This document shows positions 42,251-52,001 of a DNA stretch of 64,000 nucleotides, in pieces; positions within the stretch are counted from its first letter, which is position 1; each line of letters opens with the position of its first letter. The notes under the pieces are model-generated. The model saw only the letters and a program-made list of their open reading frames with translations. It had not been told where the DNA came from and did not search any database. Made by a program: the position numbers and the translations under genes. The stretch covers positions 130,052-194,051 of the forward strand of contig JAPLEZ010000153.1 in the NCBI GenBank assembly GCA_026390935.1, read 5' to 3'. The stretch is from Bacteroidota bacterium (lineage in GTDB: Bacteria; Bacteroidota; Bacteroidia; Flavobacteriales_C; GCA-002722245).

Positions 42251-42952
42251 ATGAATATGGTATTTAAATATATTGGTAAAATATCTCTGGCAGCATTTCT
42301 TGCTACTGGCTTGTTTGCCTGTACATCTGATCCAAATAGCCCTGGAGTAGAGTATATGCCCGACATGTACAGATCACCTTCTTTTGAAACATACATCAAA
42401 AAGGGAGATTTGGATTCGGCGTCTTTCTACGAGAGACAAGAAGGAAAAGGCTATGACGAGATTGAATTGGCAGCGATGTATAATCTGTTTAAAAACGGAC
42501 ACGCAACATTCACTCCTCCTAAGGGAACTGTAGCAATGGGATTCATGCCATTTGCTTACGAAAATACTACCGCTGATTACGACAGAGCTGGTTTGGAATT
42601 GAAAAATCCTCTTCGTTTTTCTGATACAGTATTGGCTAAAGGAAAAGAGTTATTTGAAATCTATTGCGATCATTGCCACGGCGCTAAAGGTGAGGGTGAT
42701 GGTAAAATGGTTCAAAACGATAAATTCCCAGCTCCTCCTTCTTATACAGCTGCTTTGAAAGATCTTCCAGAAGGAAAGATTTTCTTTACTATGCATTACG
42801 GAAAAGGTATGATGGGTTCACATGCTTCTCAAATGTCGCAAAAAGAAAGATGGGAAGTAGTTTACTACGTACAAAGTTTACAAGGAAAATTGGCTAAACC
42901 TGCATCAGATTCAACTGCTGTAAGTGCTGATTCAACTGAAGTTAAAAATTAG
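42251..42952 (+). CDS. actE: ACIII subunit ActE: monohaem cytochrome c lipoprotein
   Basis: A 233-residue lipoprotein. The lipobox FAC places the lipidated cysteine at residue 24, followed by PGVEYMPDMYRSPSF, a segment conserved in ActE. The single haem site is CDHCH at 139-143 with a downstream methionine-rich HYGKGMMGSHASQM as candidate axial ligand region. It would pass electrons from ActA to the oxidase. It sits nine bases after actD. Confidence 0.93.
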   Translation: MNMVFKYIGKISLAAFLATGLFACTSDPNSPGVEYMPDMYRSPSFETYIKKGDLDSASFYERQEGKGYDEIELAAMYNLFKNGHATFTPPKGTVAMGFMPFAYENTTADYDRAGLELKNPLRFSDTVLAKGKELFEIYCDHCHGAKGEGDGKMVQNDKFPAPPSYTAALKDLPEGKIFFTMHYGKGMMGSHASQMSQKERWEVVYYVQSLQGKLAKPASDSTAVSADSTEVKN

Positions 42953-42979
42953 AATTTAAAGACTTAAAAAAAACAGAAA

Positions 42980-44233
42980 ATGGAATATACATTTTCATCC
43001 AAAGCTAAAAGATTTACACTGCTACTTGTAGTAGCTGGGATACTTCTATTCGGATTAGGATTGGCTGTTGACAGCGATTACAAATATGCAGATGAGCATA
43101 CTGGATTGGGACAAAGATTATGGGCGGATCTGTTAGGTAACGGATTCTTCTTTTTCGGTATTTCATTTGGTGCTCTCTTCTTTCTTGGTTTGCAGTATGT
43201 GACTGAGTCAGCTTACACCATTGTATATAAAAGAATTTTAGAAGCTGTGATCACTTGGTTCCCTATTGGTGCCCTAGTTATTTTGGCGGTGTTGTTTGCA
43301 GGTATGGGCCACATGCATCACTTGTACCATTGGATGGATCCAGAGGTGTATAAAGAGACTTTGGAAAATGGCGCTAAAAATCCTGTTTTCGATCCAATCA
43401 TTTCTCATAAATCTCATTACTTCAACTTTGGTGAAGGTCCTGATGCTGGTTTCTTATTGTTGCGCTTCTTTGGCTTTGTTGGTGCTTTTTGGTACGTAGC
43501 AAAAACTTTCAGAAAAAGATCTTTGCAAGAAGATGCTGAAGGTGGAACAAAAATACATTTCAAAAATATTGCAATGGCAGCTGGTTTCTTGGTTGCTTTT
43601 GGATACGGATCTTCAGTATTGGCTTGGGACATTATCATGTCTTTAGATGTACACTGGTTCTCTACCTTATTTGGTTGGTATGTATTCTCCGGAGTGTGGA
43701 TCAGTGGTATCATCATGACTATATGTTTGTTGATTTACTTACAAAGTCAGGGATTGATGTCATGGGTTAAAAAAGGACACATCCACGATTTAGGAAAATG
43801 GATGTTTGCATTAAGCTTCCTATGGACTTACTTATGGTTCGCTCAATTCATGTTGATCTGGTATGCTGATATACCTGAAGAGGTTGCTCCTTATGTTGCT
43901 AGATTGCAAGATTACAAATTTGAAATGTTTGCCATGATGCTGATTAACTTCGCTCTTCCGATGTTATTCTTAATGGACGCAGATGCAAAAAAGAGAAAAG
44001 GATTATTATTAGTGGTTGGTATCATCATCTTCATCAGCCACTGGGTAGATTTACAATTACTTATTATTCCTTCTTCTATGAAAGAGGGCGGAAAAATAGG
44101 CTTGGTGGAATTTGGAATGTTTTTGATTTTCCTAGGTGCATTTTTGTTCGTGGTTTTGAAAGCTTTGGCGGGCAGACCGCTATTGGTGAAGAATCATCCT
44201 TATTTGGAGGAAAGCAAAAATTTGTATCATTAA
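42980..44233 (+). CDS. actF: ACIII subunit ActF (NrfD-like membrane protein)
   Basis: A 417-residue integral membrane protein with about ten helices, the second NrfD-like subunit of ACIII. Recognisable segments are GHMHHLYHWMDPEVY near residue 113 and DWDIIMSLDVHWFSTLFGWYV-like text around 215-235 (here AWDIIMSLDVHWFSTLFG). In ACIII it does not bind an oxidisable quinol but is proposed to help in proton movement. Next comes coxB, 31 bases later. Confidence 0.93.
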   Translation: MEYTFSSKAKRFTLLLVVAGILLFGLGLAVDSDYKYADEHTGLGQRLWADLLGNGFFFFGISFGALFFLGLQYVTESAYTIVYKRILEAVITWFPIGALVILAVLFAGMGHMHHLYHWMDPEVYKETLENGAKNPVFDPIISHKSHYFNFGEGPDAGFLLLRFFGFVGAFWYVAKTFRKRSLQEDAEGGTKIHFKNIAMAAGFLVAFGYGSSVLAWDIIMSLDVHWFSTLFGWYVFSGVWISGIIMTICLLIYLQSQGLMSWVKKGHIHDLGKWMFALSFLWTYLWFAQFMLIWYADIPEEVAPYVARLQDYKFEMFAMMLINFALPMLFLMDADAKKRKGLLLVVGIIIFISHWVDLQLLIIPSSMKEGGKIGLVEFGMFLIFLGAFLFVVLKALAGRPLLVKNHPYLEESKNLYH

Positions 44234-44264
44234 AAATAAATGTTTGAGCTAAAAATATTTTGAA

Positions 44265-45461
44265 ATGGCATTATTGATTTTTATTACGGTAGTACTTGTT
44301 GTCGTTGCGATTGCAAAGATTATGCGCTCACACGAGCTGGCAACAAAATTAAACGGTGATCAGGAAGATTTTGTCTCTTTGTCGGAGATCAAAACTCAGG
44401 GCTTCCTTTACGTTTTATTTGGTGTAATTCTTTTTACACTGATTGGAGTGCAAATGTATGCATGGGGTAAATATATTTTACCTTCTTCTGCTTCTGTTCA
44501 CGGGGATGAGATTGATAATTTGTTTGATGTAACCATGAACTTGATTTTGGTGACATTTTTCATTACTCATACTGTGATGTTTGCCTTTATTTACAAATAT
44601 TATCAGAAGAAAGGTCAGAAAGCTTTTTGGTTTCCACACAACAATAAATTGGAGATGGCTTGGACCATTATTCCTGCAATTGTATTGTTAAGCTTGATCA
44701 CATACGGATTAAGCACTTGGAGCGATGTTATGTATCAGGAGTCAACCAAAGATTCAGTGAAATTAGAAGTGGTTGCGGAACAATTCAAATGGACTGTGCG
44801 CTATTCTGGTAAAGACAGAGAATTGGGTAAAGTAAACTTCTCTACTATTACTGGATCTAATGCATTAGGGATAATGACTGCAGCTTCTGTAGACTCTAGC
44901 TTAGTGGATACAAGAAAACAAATTGCTGGTTTAGAAAGATCAGTAAAAGAATTGGATTCTTTAGTAGAACACGGCTGGTCTGGTAAAGAAGATGAACTAT
45001 CTGATGCAGAAAGCAAATTGTCTGCGTTTAAAGCCAATGAAAGAAGATTATTGAAATTCCAAAAGGAGCATGCTAAAGACGCTGCTTACTATAGAGGTTC
45101 TGAAGACGATGTGATTGTTAGAGATACTTTGTATTTAGCTAAAGATCGTATGGCTGAGTTTACTTTCCGTTCAAAAGACGTATTGCACTCTGCTTATTTC
45201 CCTCACTTCCGTGCACAAATGAACTGTGTTCCTGGACAAAAAACTTATTTCACTTTCACTCCAAAGTATACCTCTGAAGAAATGAAGGAAGTAGCTGCAA
45301 GCGAAGGTAAAAACTTTGTTTTGTTTGAGTTGGTGTGTAACAAAATTTGTGGTGCATCACATTACAAAATGCGTTTCCCGATTGTAGTATTATCTCAAAA
45401 GGATTTTGATGCACGAGTAGCAACTTACAAGACTTTCGGCGATGAATTTGCCGGAAAATAA
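44265..45461 (+). CDS. coxB: Cytochrome c oxidase subunit II with inserted coiled coil
   Basis: A 398-residue subunit II of the terminal haem-copper oxidase. After N-terminal membrane helices comes the periplasmic cupredoxin domain. The CuA ligands are recognisable: the VLHSAYFPHFRAQMNCVPG segment and CNKICGASHYKM (two cysteines, histidine and methionine). Residues about 217-275 are an extra helical stretch (KQIAGLERSVKELDSLVE, then DAESKLSAFKANERRLLKF) set inside the cupredoxin fold; typical subunits II are shorter here. It directly follows actF, supporting an ACIII-oxidase supercomplex. Confidence 0.93.
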   Translation: MALLIFITVVLVVVAIAKIMRSHELATKLNGDQEDFVSLSEIKTQGFLYVLFGVILFTLIGVQMYAWGKYILPSSASVHGDEIDNLFDVTMNLILVTFFITHTVMFAFIYKYYQKKGQKAFWFPHNNKLEMAWTIIPAIVLLSLITYGLSTWSDVMYQESTKDSVKLEVVAEQFKWTVRYSGKDRELGKVNFSTITGSNALGIMTAASVDSSLVDTRKQIAGLERSVKELDSLVEHGWSGKEDELSDAESKLSAFKANERRLLKFQKEHAKDAAYYRGSEDDVIVRDTLYLAKDRMAEFTFRSKDVLHSAYFPHFRAQMNCVPGQKTYFTFTPKYTSEEMKEVAASEGKNFVLFELVCNKICGASHYKMRFPIVVLSQKDFDARVATYKTFGDEFAGK

Positions 45462-45495
45462 TTAATAGAACTAGAAACCTGTAAAACGATAACAA

Positions 45496-47301
45496 ATGTC
45501 AGATCACGGACATCACGAAGAAGGTCACCACGGACATGACGATCACGGTCATCATGCTCATCACGAGACTTTTATTTCAAAATATATCTTCAGCCAGGAT
45601 CATAAAATGATTGGTAAACAATTCTTGATCACTGCCATCATCATGGCGGTAATCGGAATGGGGATGTCAATTATTTTCCGTTTACAATTGGCTTGGCCTG
45701 GTGAAAAATTTGCCTTCTCTAATTTCTTTTTGGGAGACAAATGGGCGCCGGATGGCTTGCTTGATCCTAATATGTATCTCGCTTTGGTGACCATTCATGG
45801 TACCATCATTGTGTTTTTTGTATTAACAGGTGGTTTGAGTGGTACGTTCAGTAATCTTTTGATTCCATATCAATTGGGAGCAAGGGATATGGCTTCTGGT
45901 CTCTTAAATATGATTTCTTACTGGTTGTTCTTTATCTCCAGCTGTATTATGATTGCTTCTTGTTTCGTTGAAACAGGTCCGGCTTCTGCAGGATGGACGA
46001 TTTACCCGCCTTTAAGTGCAATTCCAACTGCTATTCCTGGTTCAGGATTAGGTATGACTTTGTGGTTAGTGTCCATGTCAATATTCATCGCTTCCTCTTT
46101 ATTGGGTAGCTTGAATTACATCGTTACTGTATTTAACTTGAGAACAAAAGGGATGACAATGACAAGAATGCCTTTGACCATCTGGTGTTTCTTGATCACT
46201 GCAATATTAGGTGTTCTTTCTTTCCCAGTGTTGTTAAGCTGCTGCTTGTTGTTGATGTTCGATAGAAGCTTCGGGACTGCATTCTACCTTTCTGATATTT
46301 TCTTTAGCGGTGTGCCTTTAGAGGCAACAGGTGGAAGTCCGTTATTATTTGAGCATTTATTCTGGTTCTTAGGTCACCCTGAGGTTTACATTATCTTGTT
46401 GCCAGCATTAGGATTAATTTCTGAAGTTATTTCAACGAATTCTAGAAAACCAATTTTCGGATACAGAGCGATGATCGTATCTGTTCTTGCGATTGCTTTC
46501 TTGTCCTTCATCGTATGGGGTCATCATATGTTTATGACAGGTATGAATCCTTTCCTTGGAACGGTATTTACCTTCACTACTTTATTGATCGCAATTCCAT
46601 CAGCGATTAAAGTATTCAACTATTTAGCTACGATCTGGAAAGGTAACTTGAGATTATCTCCAGCGATGATGTATGCTTTAGGAATGGTTTCCTTATTCAT
46701 CTCTGGTGGTTTAACTGGTTTGATCCTTGGAGATTCTGCTTTGGATATCAACATTCACGATACTTATTTCGTAGTTGGTCACTTCCACATCGTAATGGGT
46801 GCGGGTGCTATCTTTGGAATGTTCGCTGGTGTATACCACTGGTTCCCTAGAATGTACGGAAGAATGATGATGCCTAAATTAGGATACTTACATTTCTGGA
46901 TGACGATTGTAGGTGTTTACGGAGTTTTCTTCCCAATGCACTTCTTAGGTTTGGCCGGTGTTCCAAGAAGATATTTCTCTAATGAAGAGTATGAATTATT
47001 TAAGGATGTACAACACATCAATGTGATTATCACTGGCTTTGCGATTATGGCGGCTATTGGTCAATTTGTTTTCATCTTTAACTTTTTCTACAGCATTTTC
47101 AAAGGAAGAAAATCAACTCAAAATCCATGGGAATCCAACACATTGGAGTGGACAGCACCAATTGAAAGAATCCACGGTAACTGGCCTAATGCTATACCTG
47201 AAGTTCACCGCTGGCCTTACGATTACAGTAAGCCTGGCTACGAAGAAGATTTCGTGCCTCAATCAGTTCCTTTAAAAGAAGGAGAATCTGAAGGGCATTA
47301 A
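45496..47301 (+). CDS. coxA: Cytochrome c oxidase subunit I
   Basis: A 601-residue, twelve-helix catalytic subunit with haem a, haem a3 and CuB. Recognisable ligands are HPEVYI (cross-linked His-Tyr pair), WGHHMFMTG (CuB histidines) and HDTYFVVGHFHIVMG (haem a and a3 ligands). It reduces oxygen to water and pumps protons. The N-terminal 25 residues are a histidine/aspartate-rich run (HGHHEEGHHGHDDHGHH), which could bind metal and is seen in other Bacteroidetes oxidases. No coxC or assembly gene follows; a terminator does. Confidence 0.96.
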   Translation: MSDHGHHEEGHHGHDDHGHHAHHETFISKYIFSQDHKMIGKQFLITAIIMAVIGMGMSIIFRLQLAWPGEKFAFSNFFLGDKWAPDGLLDPNMYLALVTIHGTIIVFFVLTGGLSGTFSNLLIPYQLGARDMASGLLNMISYWLFFISSCIMIASCFVETGPASAGWTIYPPLSAIPTAIPGSGLGMTLWLVSMSIFIASSLLGSLNYIVTVFNLRTKGMTMTRMPLTIWCFLITAILGVLSFPVLLSCCLLLMFDRSFGTAFYLSDIFFSGVPLEATGGSPLLFEHLFWFLGHPEVYIILLPALGLISEVISTNSRKPIFGYRAMIVSVLAIAFLSFIVWGHHMFMTGMNPFLGTVFTFTTLLIAIPSAIKVFNYLATIWKGNLRLSPAMMYALGMVSLFISGGLTGLILGDSALDINIHDTYFVVGHFHIVMGAGAIFGMFAGVYHWFPRMYGRMMMPKLGYLHFWMTIVGVYGVFFPMHFLGLAGVPRRYFSNEEYELFKDVQHINVIITGFAIMAAIGQFVFIFNFFYSIFKGRKSTQNPWESNTLEWTAPIERIHGNWPNAIPEVHRWPYDYSKPGYEEDFVPQSVPLKEGESEGH

Positions 47302-47320
47302 AAAATAAATTATTCAAAAG

Positions 47321-47352
47321 AGCCTTCTCGAAAAATCGGGAAGGCTTTTTTG
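47321..47352 (+). terminator. Rho-independent terminator of the act-cox operon
   Basis: A 10-bp stem (47321-47330 with 47337-47346, one G-U pair), six-base loop and a T6 tail. The tail overlaps the -33 box of the ruvB promoter. Confidence 0.82.
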
Positions 47353-47380
47353 TTGTAGAAAATCGTAAATTGTACCTTTG
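47349..47380 (+). promoter_or_regulatory. Promoter of ruvB
   Basis: TTTG at 47349-47352, a 20-base spacer and TACCTTTG at 47373-47380 match the Bacteroidetes consensus. The ruvB ATG lies 24 bases downstream. The -33 box shares bases with the upstream terminator tail. Confidence 0.62.
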
Positions 47381-47404
47381 TAAAGGAAATCCTCTATTAA
47401 TAAG

Positions 47405-48427
47405 ATGAACGAAGCATTAGATCCAGACAGTGAAAAATTGAGTTCAGCAGAAAAGGAATTTGAAAAAGTTCTTCGTCCGCAGGAATTCGACGATTTTGCT
47501 GGTCAGCGAAAGGTTTTGGAAAATCTTCAGGTTTTTGTTCAAGCTGCAATGCAAAGAGGGGAAGCTTTGGATCACGTTTTATTGCACGGTCCTCCCGGAT
47601 TAGGAAAAACCACTTTAGCCAATATTATTTCTCAGGAATTGGGAGTGAATATTAAAATTGCTTCCGGACCAATGCTTGATAAGCCTGGTGACTTAGCGGG
47701 TTTGCTCACCAATCTTTCCAAGGGAGATGTTTTGTTTATTGATGAAATTCATAGATTGAGTCCGGTGGTGGAGGAGTATTTATATTCTGCAATGGAAGAT
47801 TATTCCATTGACATTATGATTGATTCCGGACCGAATGCCCGTTCTGTTCAAATTAGTTTGGAGCCATTTACTCTGGTAGGTGCTACTACACGTTCAGGAT
47901 CGCTCACATCGCCTCTGCGCGCTCGATTCGGTATCAATTGCCGTCTGGAGTATTATGATGCCGAAGTGTTGACTGGAATCGTTCACCGTTCAGCAGAAAT
48001 TTTAAACATACCAATTGAAGCTGATGCTGCTTATGAAATTGCGCGCAGAAGTAGAGGAACCCCACGTATCGCAAATGCTTTATTAAGAAGAGTGCGCGAC
48101 TTTGCACAAATTAAAGGCAACGGAAGAATCACCATGGCGATTTCTAATATGGCCCTGAGTGCTTTAAATGTTGATCAGTTCGGATTGGACGACATGGATC
48201 ATAAAATCTTGACCACCATTATTGAAAAATTTTCCGGTGGTCCGGTGGGATTGAATACACTGGCAATGGCTGTGAGTGAAGAAGCTGGAACGATTGAAGA
48301 AGTGTACGAGCCATTCCTAATTATGCAGGGCTATTTGAACCGCACACCACGCGGACGTGAAGTAACAGCTTTAGCTTATCAGCATCTGGGCAAGGAATTC
48401 AGAGGTAGTCAAGGCAAGTTATTCTAG
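47405..48427 (+). CDS. ruvB: Holliday junction helicase RuvB
   Basis: A 340-residue AAA+ motor of the RuvAB branch-migration complex. Walker A GPPGLGKT is at 62-69, Walker B FIDEIH at 111-116, and the arginine-finger region [18 protein letters not shown] is intact. The C-terminal winged helix ends the protein. ruvA lies about 6 kb downstream after maeB, not in an operon. queG begins three bases after its stop. Confidence 0.97.
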   Translation: MNEALDPDSEKLSSAEKEFEKVLRPQEFDDFAGQRKVLENLQVFVQAAMQRGEALDHVLLHGPPGLGKTTLANIISQELGVNIKIASGPMLDKPGDLAGLLTNLSKGDVLFIDEIHRLSPVVEEYLYSAMEDYSIDIMIDSGPNARSVQISLEPFTLVGATTRSGSLTSPLRARFGINCRLEYYDAEVLTGIVHRSAEILNIPIEADAAYEIARRSRGTPRIANALLRRVRDFAQIKGNGRITMAISNMALSALNVDQFGLDDMDHKILTTIIEKFSGGPVGLNTLAMAVSEEAGTIEEVYEPFLIMQGYLNRTPRGREVTALAYQHLGKEFRGSQGKLF

Positions 48428-48430
48428 ATT

Positions 48431-49360
48431 TTGAATTCTTCCGCTAAAAATAAAAACAGCGAAATCATTAAACAAAAGGCAATGGAGTTGGGCTTTATGG
48501 CCTGTGGTATTTCCAAAGCAGAATTTTTAGAAGAAGAGGCTCCGCGCTTGGAAAAATGGTTGTCGGAAAACCGAAACGGCGAAATGAAGTACATGGAAAA
48601 CTACTTCGATAAGCGATTGGATCCGCGCATTTTATTTGAAGGCTGTAAAAGCGTGATTTCTGTTTTGGTCAATTATTTTCCCTCTGAAACTCAACAGGAT
48701 CCTGAAGCTCCAAAGCTCAGCAAATACGCCTATGGCGAGGATTATCATTTTGTGATCAAAAGAAAATTAAATGAATTATTGCTCTTCATCCAAAGTGAAA
48801 TCGGGGAAGTAGAAGGAAGGATTTTTGTGGATTCAGCACCGGTAATGGACAAGGCCTGGGCGAAAAAATCAGGATTGGGCTGGATAGGAAAAAATAGTAA
48901 TTTGATTACCAATAAAAGCGGCTCATTTTTCTTCATCGGTGAATTAATGCTTGATGCTGAATTGCAGTATGACACTGCCATCGGTGATTATTGCGGAACC
49001 TGCACGCGCTGCCTCGATGCTTGTCCGACTGGAGCCATCATTCAACCTTATGTAGTTGACGGAAGCAAGTGCATTTCCTACTTCACCATCGAATTAAAAG
49101 ATGCCATTCCGGTTCCCATGAAAGGGCAATTCGACAACTGGATGTTTGGTTGTGATATCTGTCAGGAAGTGTGTCCCTGGAATCGTTTTTCAAAACCACA
49201 TACTGAAGCTGCTTTTTTACCACATCCTGATTTATTGGAGATGACCAAACAGCAATGGAAAAATATTTCAAAGGAAACTTTCGATATATTATTTAAAAAA
49301 TCAGCCGTGAAACGCACTAAATTCAAGGGGTTGAAGAGGAATATTGATTTTCTGGAATAA
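48431..49360 (+). CDS. queG: Epoxyqueuosine reductase
   Basis: A 309-residue QueG, which reduces epoxyqueuosine to queuosine in tRNA using cobalamin and iron-sulfur clusters. Two 4Fe-4S motifs are present: [16 protein letters not shown] and [11 protein letters not shown]. The conserved [14 protein letters not shown] loop is visible. The start is a TTG three bases after the ruvB stop; the next ATG is 17 codons in and would remove conserved sequence. Coupled with ruvB. Confidence 0.92.
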   Translation: MNSSAKNKNSEIIKQKAMELGFMACGISKAEFLEEEAPRLEKWLSENRNGEMKYMENYFDKRLDPRILFEGCKSVISVLVNYFPSETQQDPEAPKLSKYAYGEDYHFVIKRKLNELLLFIQSEIGEVEGRIFVDSAPVMDKAWAKKSGLGWIGKNSNLITNKSGSFFFIGELMLDAELQYDTAIGDYCGTCTRCLDACPTGAIIQPYVVDGSKCISYFTIELKDAIPVPMKGQFDNWMFGCDICQEVCPWNRFSKPHTEAAFLPHPDLLEMTKQQWKNISKETFDILFKKSAVKRTKFKGLKRNIDFLE

Positions 49361-49432
49361 CCTATAATGCAGCGACTTGCCTTGCTTAAAACTATTAAAT
49401 ATATTTACCGCTTATAAACAGAAAAAGAGCAG

Positions 49433-50371
49433 ATGTTTTTACAAAAAATAAAGAACAGGGAATCAGGAGTTTTAGTATACGGAATCACACCTCCAAAATT
49501 AAATACACCTTTAGAGAAGGTTGCTGAGTCAGCAAAAAAAAATATCGAGAGGATTCAGGCTTTGCCAGTGGATGCTTTGATTGTTTATGACGTGCAAGAT
49601 GAAGCTACACGTACCGCCGAGGCGCGACCATTTCCTTTTCAACCAGCAATGGATCCGATGGAGTATTGTAACAGTTATTTATCGGAATTAAGTCTGGAAA
49701 AAATCATTTACCGTCCGGCAGGAAAATATACAGAAGAAGAAATTTCTGATTGGTTCAAAAACATGGACGGAAATCAATTTTATCCTGTATTAGTTGGAAT
49801 TCCCTCACCTGATTATGTTCCTAAAATTTCTTTGCCACAGGCCTATGAAATCTGGTCAGAATACCAATCATCTTCAGTGTTGGGAGCAATCTGCATTCCT
49901 GAAAGACACATTGTTTTGAACGATGAAGATCAAAGGATGATGGATAAAATTAAAAGTGGAGTTTCTTATTTTGTAACACAATGTGTGTTGAATGAAGACT
50001 ATAGCATAAAGATGCTTCAGTCTTTGAAAGAAACTTGCGACAATAACGGACTTCAGTTGCCTACAGTGATTTTTACATTAAGTCCCTGCGGTTCTTTAAA
50101 AACTTTGCAGTTCATTGAGTGGTTGGGAATTCACGTTTCGGATACACATAAATATCGTTTGCAAAATGCATCTGACATCTTGAATGAATCCGTAAATATT
50201 TGCGAAGAAATTGCTAAAAAACTTTCAGGTTTTTGTGCAGATAATTCAATTCCTTTCGGATTCAACATAGAAAGTGTTGCCATCCGTAAAGAGGAAGTTG
50301 AAGCATCCATTAATTTAGTGAAAAAAGTTGATGCTTTACTGAAAGTTAGATCTTTGGTCGCCCAGGATTAG
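49433..50371 (+). CDS. Methylenetetrahydrofolate reductase-like protein
   Basis: A 312-residue protein with the TIM-barrel pattern of the MetF family, including YGITPPKLNTPLEKVAES, VDALIVYDVQDEATRTAEARPF and GVSYFVTQCVLNE. MetF enzymes reduce 5,10-methylene-THF with FAD. This protein diverges from the canonical form, so substrate and cofactor cannot be assumed; it may belong to a methyltransfer or C1 side pathway. It is preceded by 72 AT-rich bases and converges with a short gene. Confidence 0.7.
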   Translation: MFLQKIKNRESGVLVYGITPPKLNTPLEKVAESAKKNIERIQALPVDALIVYDVQDEATRTAEARPFPFQPAMDPMEYCNSYLSELSLEKIIYRPAGKYTEEEISDWFKNMDGNQFYPVLVGIPSPDYVPKISLPQAYEIWSEYQSSSVLGAICIPERHIVLNDEDQRMMDKIKSGVSYFVTQCVLNEDYSIKMLQSLKETCDNNGLQLPTVIFTLSPCGSLKTLQFIEWLGIHVSDTHKYRLQNASDILNESVNICEEIAKKLSGFCADNSIPFGFNIESVAIRKEEVEASINLVKKVDALLKVRSLVAQD

Positions 50372-50382
50372 CCTAGGTTGTA

Positions 50383-50577
50383 TTACGACAAGCAATTCTC
50401 GCTATTGGCGAAAGTTGTTGTAATAATTTCGTTGTAAACGTGTCCGAATTTTTCCATGCACCATTTTCGCAAGCTTCGAACTTCTTCGGTTTTACACAAC
50501 CACTTGATTGCCTTTTCTAGCTCCTTTTTAAATAAGTCTCTATCGAAACTTACTTTCTCTAAAATTTCCTTGCTCAT
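50383..50577 (-). CDS. Small conserved Bacteroidetes protein, unknown function
   Basis: A 64-residue, helix-rich protein, MSKEILEKVSFDRDLFKKEL with further KAIKWLCKTEE and RKWCMEKFGHVYNEII. I recall similar short proteins with the MSKEIL and FDRxLFxKEL pattern in other Bacteroidetes, which supports a real gene, but no function is known. The start is the second methionine (50575-50577); the first, at 50586, would add only three residues. It converges with the MetF-like gene, 11 bases away. Confidence 0.65.
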   Translation of the reverse strand: MSKEILEKVSFDRDLFKKELEKAIKWLCKTEEVRSLRKWCMEKFGHVYNEIITTTFANSENCLS

Positions 50578-50623
50578 TTCAAACATACTCCTCCTCTTAA
50601 AATTTCCTACTCAGAAGATAGGA

Positions 50624-50661
50624 AAAAAAAAGAGCTCTTCCAATGAAGAGCTCTTTTTTTT
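50624..50661. terminator. Bidirectional terminator
   Basis: A 17-bp stem (50624-50640 with 50645-50661), four-base loop, A-run on the left and T-run on the right. On the minus strand it ends the TlpA-like gene, whose stop lies 20 bases away. Confidence 0.85.
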
Positions 50662-50680
50662 GAAAAATTAATATTTCAAT

Positions 50681-51163
50681 TTATTTGTTCAGTTCTTTCA
50701 ATTTCGCCAGGAATTCTGCTTCGCTGTTTTCATTGAATATACGCTGTTCCCACAATACTTTTCCTTGTGCGTTTACTATAAATAAATGTGGAGGGAAAGT
50801 GGCGCCTAACGCGCGAAAGACTTGTTTTTCGGGATCCAATAAAAATGAAAATCTCCATCCTTTGCTTTGAACGAAAGGTGTGACTTTAGCTTCTTGATCT
50901 TTAGCATCAATAGACACTGCGTAAAATGGAACGTTGATTTCATTCATTTTTGTTGCGAGTGAATTGTATTGTGTTAGGCAATTGGTGCACCACATAGCCC
51001 AAAAGGAAACCACTGTGACTTTGTGTCCGTGGACCGCATCTTTCAGATTTACGCTTTTCCCATCGATGGAAGAAAGTGAAACAGAAGGCAAAGTTTTTTC
51101 TTGTGCGGAAGTCAGTCCAACACTCATAATTCCAGCAATTGCAATCGACAAAAACTTTTTCAT
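50681..51163 (-). CDS. TlpA/ResA-like periplasmic thioredoxin
   Basis: A 160-residue thioredoxin-fold protein with a signal peptide (1-20, ending TSA). The active site is WCTNC at 58-62, and the cis-proline region is GATFPPHLFIV. Such proteins reduce disulfides in apocytochromes or other periplasmic proteins, or act as peroxiredoxin-like reductants. Given the many c-type haem proteins in the window a role in cytochrome maturation is possible, but this is inference. It is followed by a bidirectional terminator. Confidence 0.85.
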   Translation of the reverse strand: MKKFLSIAIAGIMSVGLTSAQEKTLPSVSLSSIDGKSVNLKDAVHGHKVTVVSFWAMWCTNCLTQYNSLATKMNEINVPFYAVSIDAKDQEAKVTPFVQSKGWRFSFLLDPEKQVFRALGATFPPHLFIVNAQGKVLWEQRIFNENSEAEFLAKLKELNK

Positions 51164-51235
51164 AGATACCTTGTTTTTTATTTCCTCACTCTAAAACTCT
51201 TTCGAATTCAAGTCAAAAAGATAGTAAAAATATAA

Positions 51236-51925
51236 TTACATGTCTTGTAGGATGATTTTAATTGCTTTTGAAACACCTGTTCCAGCGCCTTCTTTAATTG
51301 TTGTGAGATTTGAAATGTTCCCTGTTGGACAATCATTAGGATCAATCAAAAAGGTTTTGCAGTGCGCAGGTACGAAACTCACCAAACCCGCAGCAGGATA
51401 AACATTTAAGGAGGTTCCAATAATCAATAAGTAGTCGGCATCGCGCATCATTTTTTGTGCAATTTCTATGTTGGGAACCATTTCTCCAAACCACACTATG
51501 TGAGGACGCAGTTGCGAACCTTTTTCACAAAAATCTCCCATATTTATGTCCTTGCCTTTGAGGTCATAAATTAGGTTTTCATCCACTGAACTTCTTGCTT
51601 TGTTGAGTTCACCATGCAAATGCAAAATATTAGTGGATCCTGCTTTTTCATGCAAATCATCCACGTTTTGAGTGATGATCTGCACGTTAAATTCCTTTTC
51701 CAATTCCACCAGCGCGAGGTGACCGGCATTGGGTTTTGCGCTCAAACATTGCTCTCTTCTTTTGTTGTAAAACTCCTGCACCAATGCTGGGTTTTTTGCC
51801 CAAGCTTGTGGTGTGGCCACATCATATACATTGTAGTTTTCCCAGAGGCCATCACTATCGCGAAAAGTTTTCAATCCGCTTTCAGCGCTAATGCCTGCAC
51901 CAGTAAGAACTAAGACCTTTTTCAT
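51236..51925 (-). CDS. Sirtuin (NAD-dependent deacylase, SIRT5-like) lacking zinc cysteines
   Basis: A 229-residue Sir2-family enzyme that removes acyl groups from lysine with NAD. The NAD-binding GAGISAESGLKTFRD is at 9-23, TQNVDDLHEKAG at 85-96, and the catalytic histidine is H104 in HLHGE. Y53 and R56 in FYNKRR are the pair that in SIRT5/CobB favours succinyl and malonyl groups. The zinc-binding cysteine pairs of normal sirtuins are absent: between H104 and WFGE only one cysteine (C133) remains. The gene is divergent from maeB. Confidence 0.9.
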   Translation of the reverse strand: MKKVLVLTGAGISAESGLKTFRDSDGLWENYNVYDVATPQAWAKNPALVQEFYNKRREQCLSAKPNAGHLALVELEKEFNVQIITQNVDDLHEKAGSTNILHLHGELNKARSSVDENLIYDLKGKDINMGDFCEKGSQLRPHIVWFGEMVPNIEIAQKMMRDADYLLIIGTSLNVYPAAGLVSFVPAHCKTFLIDPNDCPTGNISNLTTIKEGAGTGVSKAIKIILQDM

Positions 51926-52001
51926 TTTGCTTTAAGATTTTAATAAGTGGGTCAAAATTAGTACTATTACACGTTAAAAGAACAGCAAAATACACAGAGA
52001 T

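Noticed and set aside
45496-45570. Short tandem repeats (cacgg/catcac) at the start of coxA, considered as a repeat array
   Set aside because: They encode the histidine/aspartate-rich N-terminus of CoxA; there are no spacers and no CRISPR pattern.
51953-51960. TAATTTTG on the minus strand before the sirtuin gene as a promoter
   Set aside because: No TTG stands within 17-23 bases upstream; the match alone is too weak.
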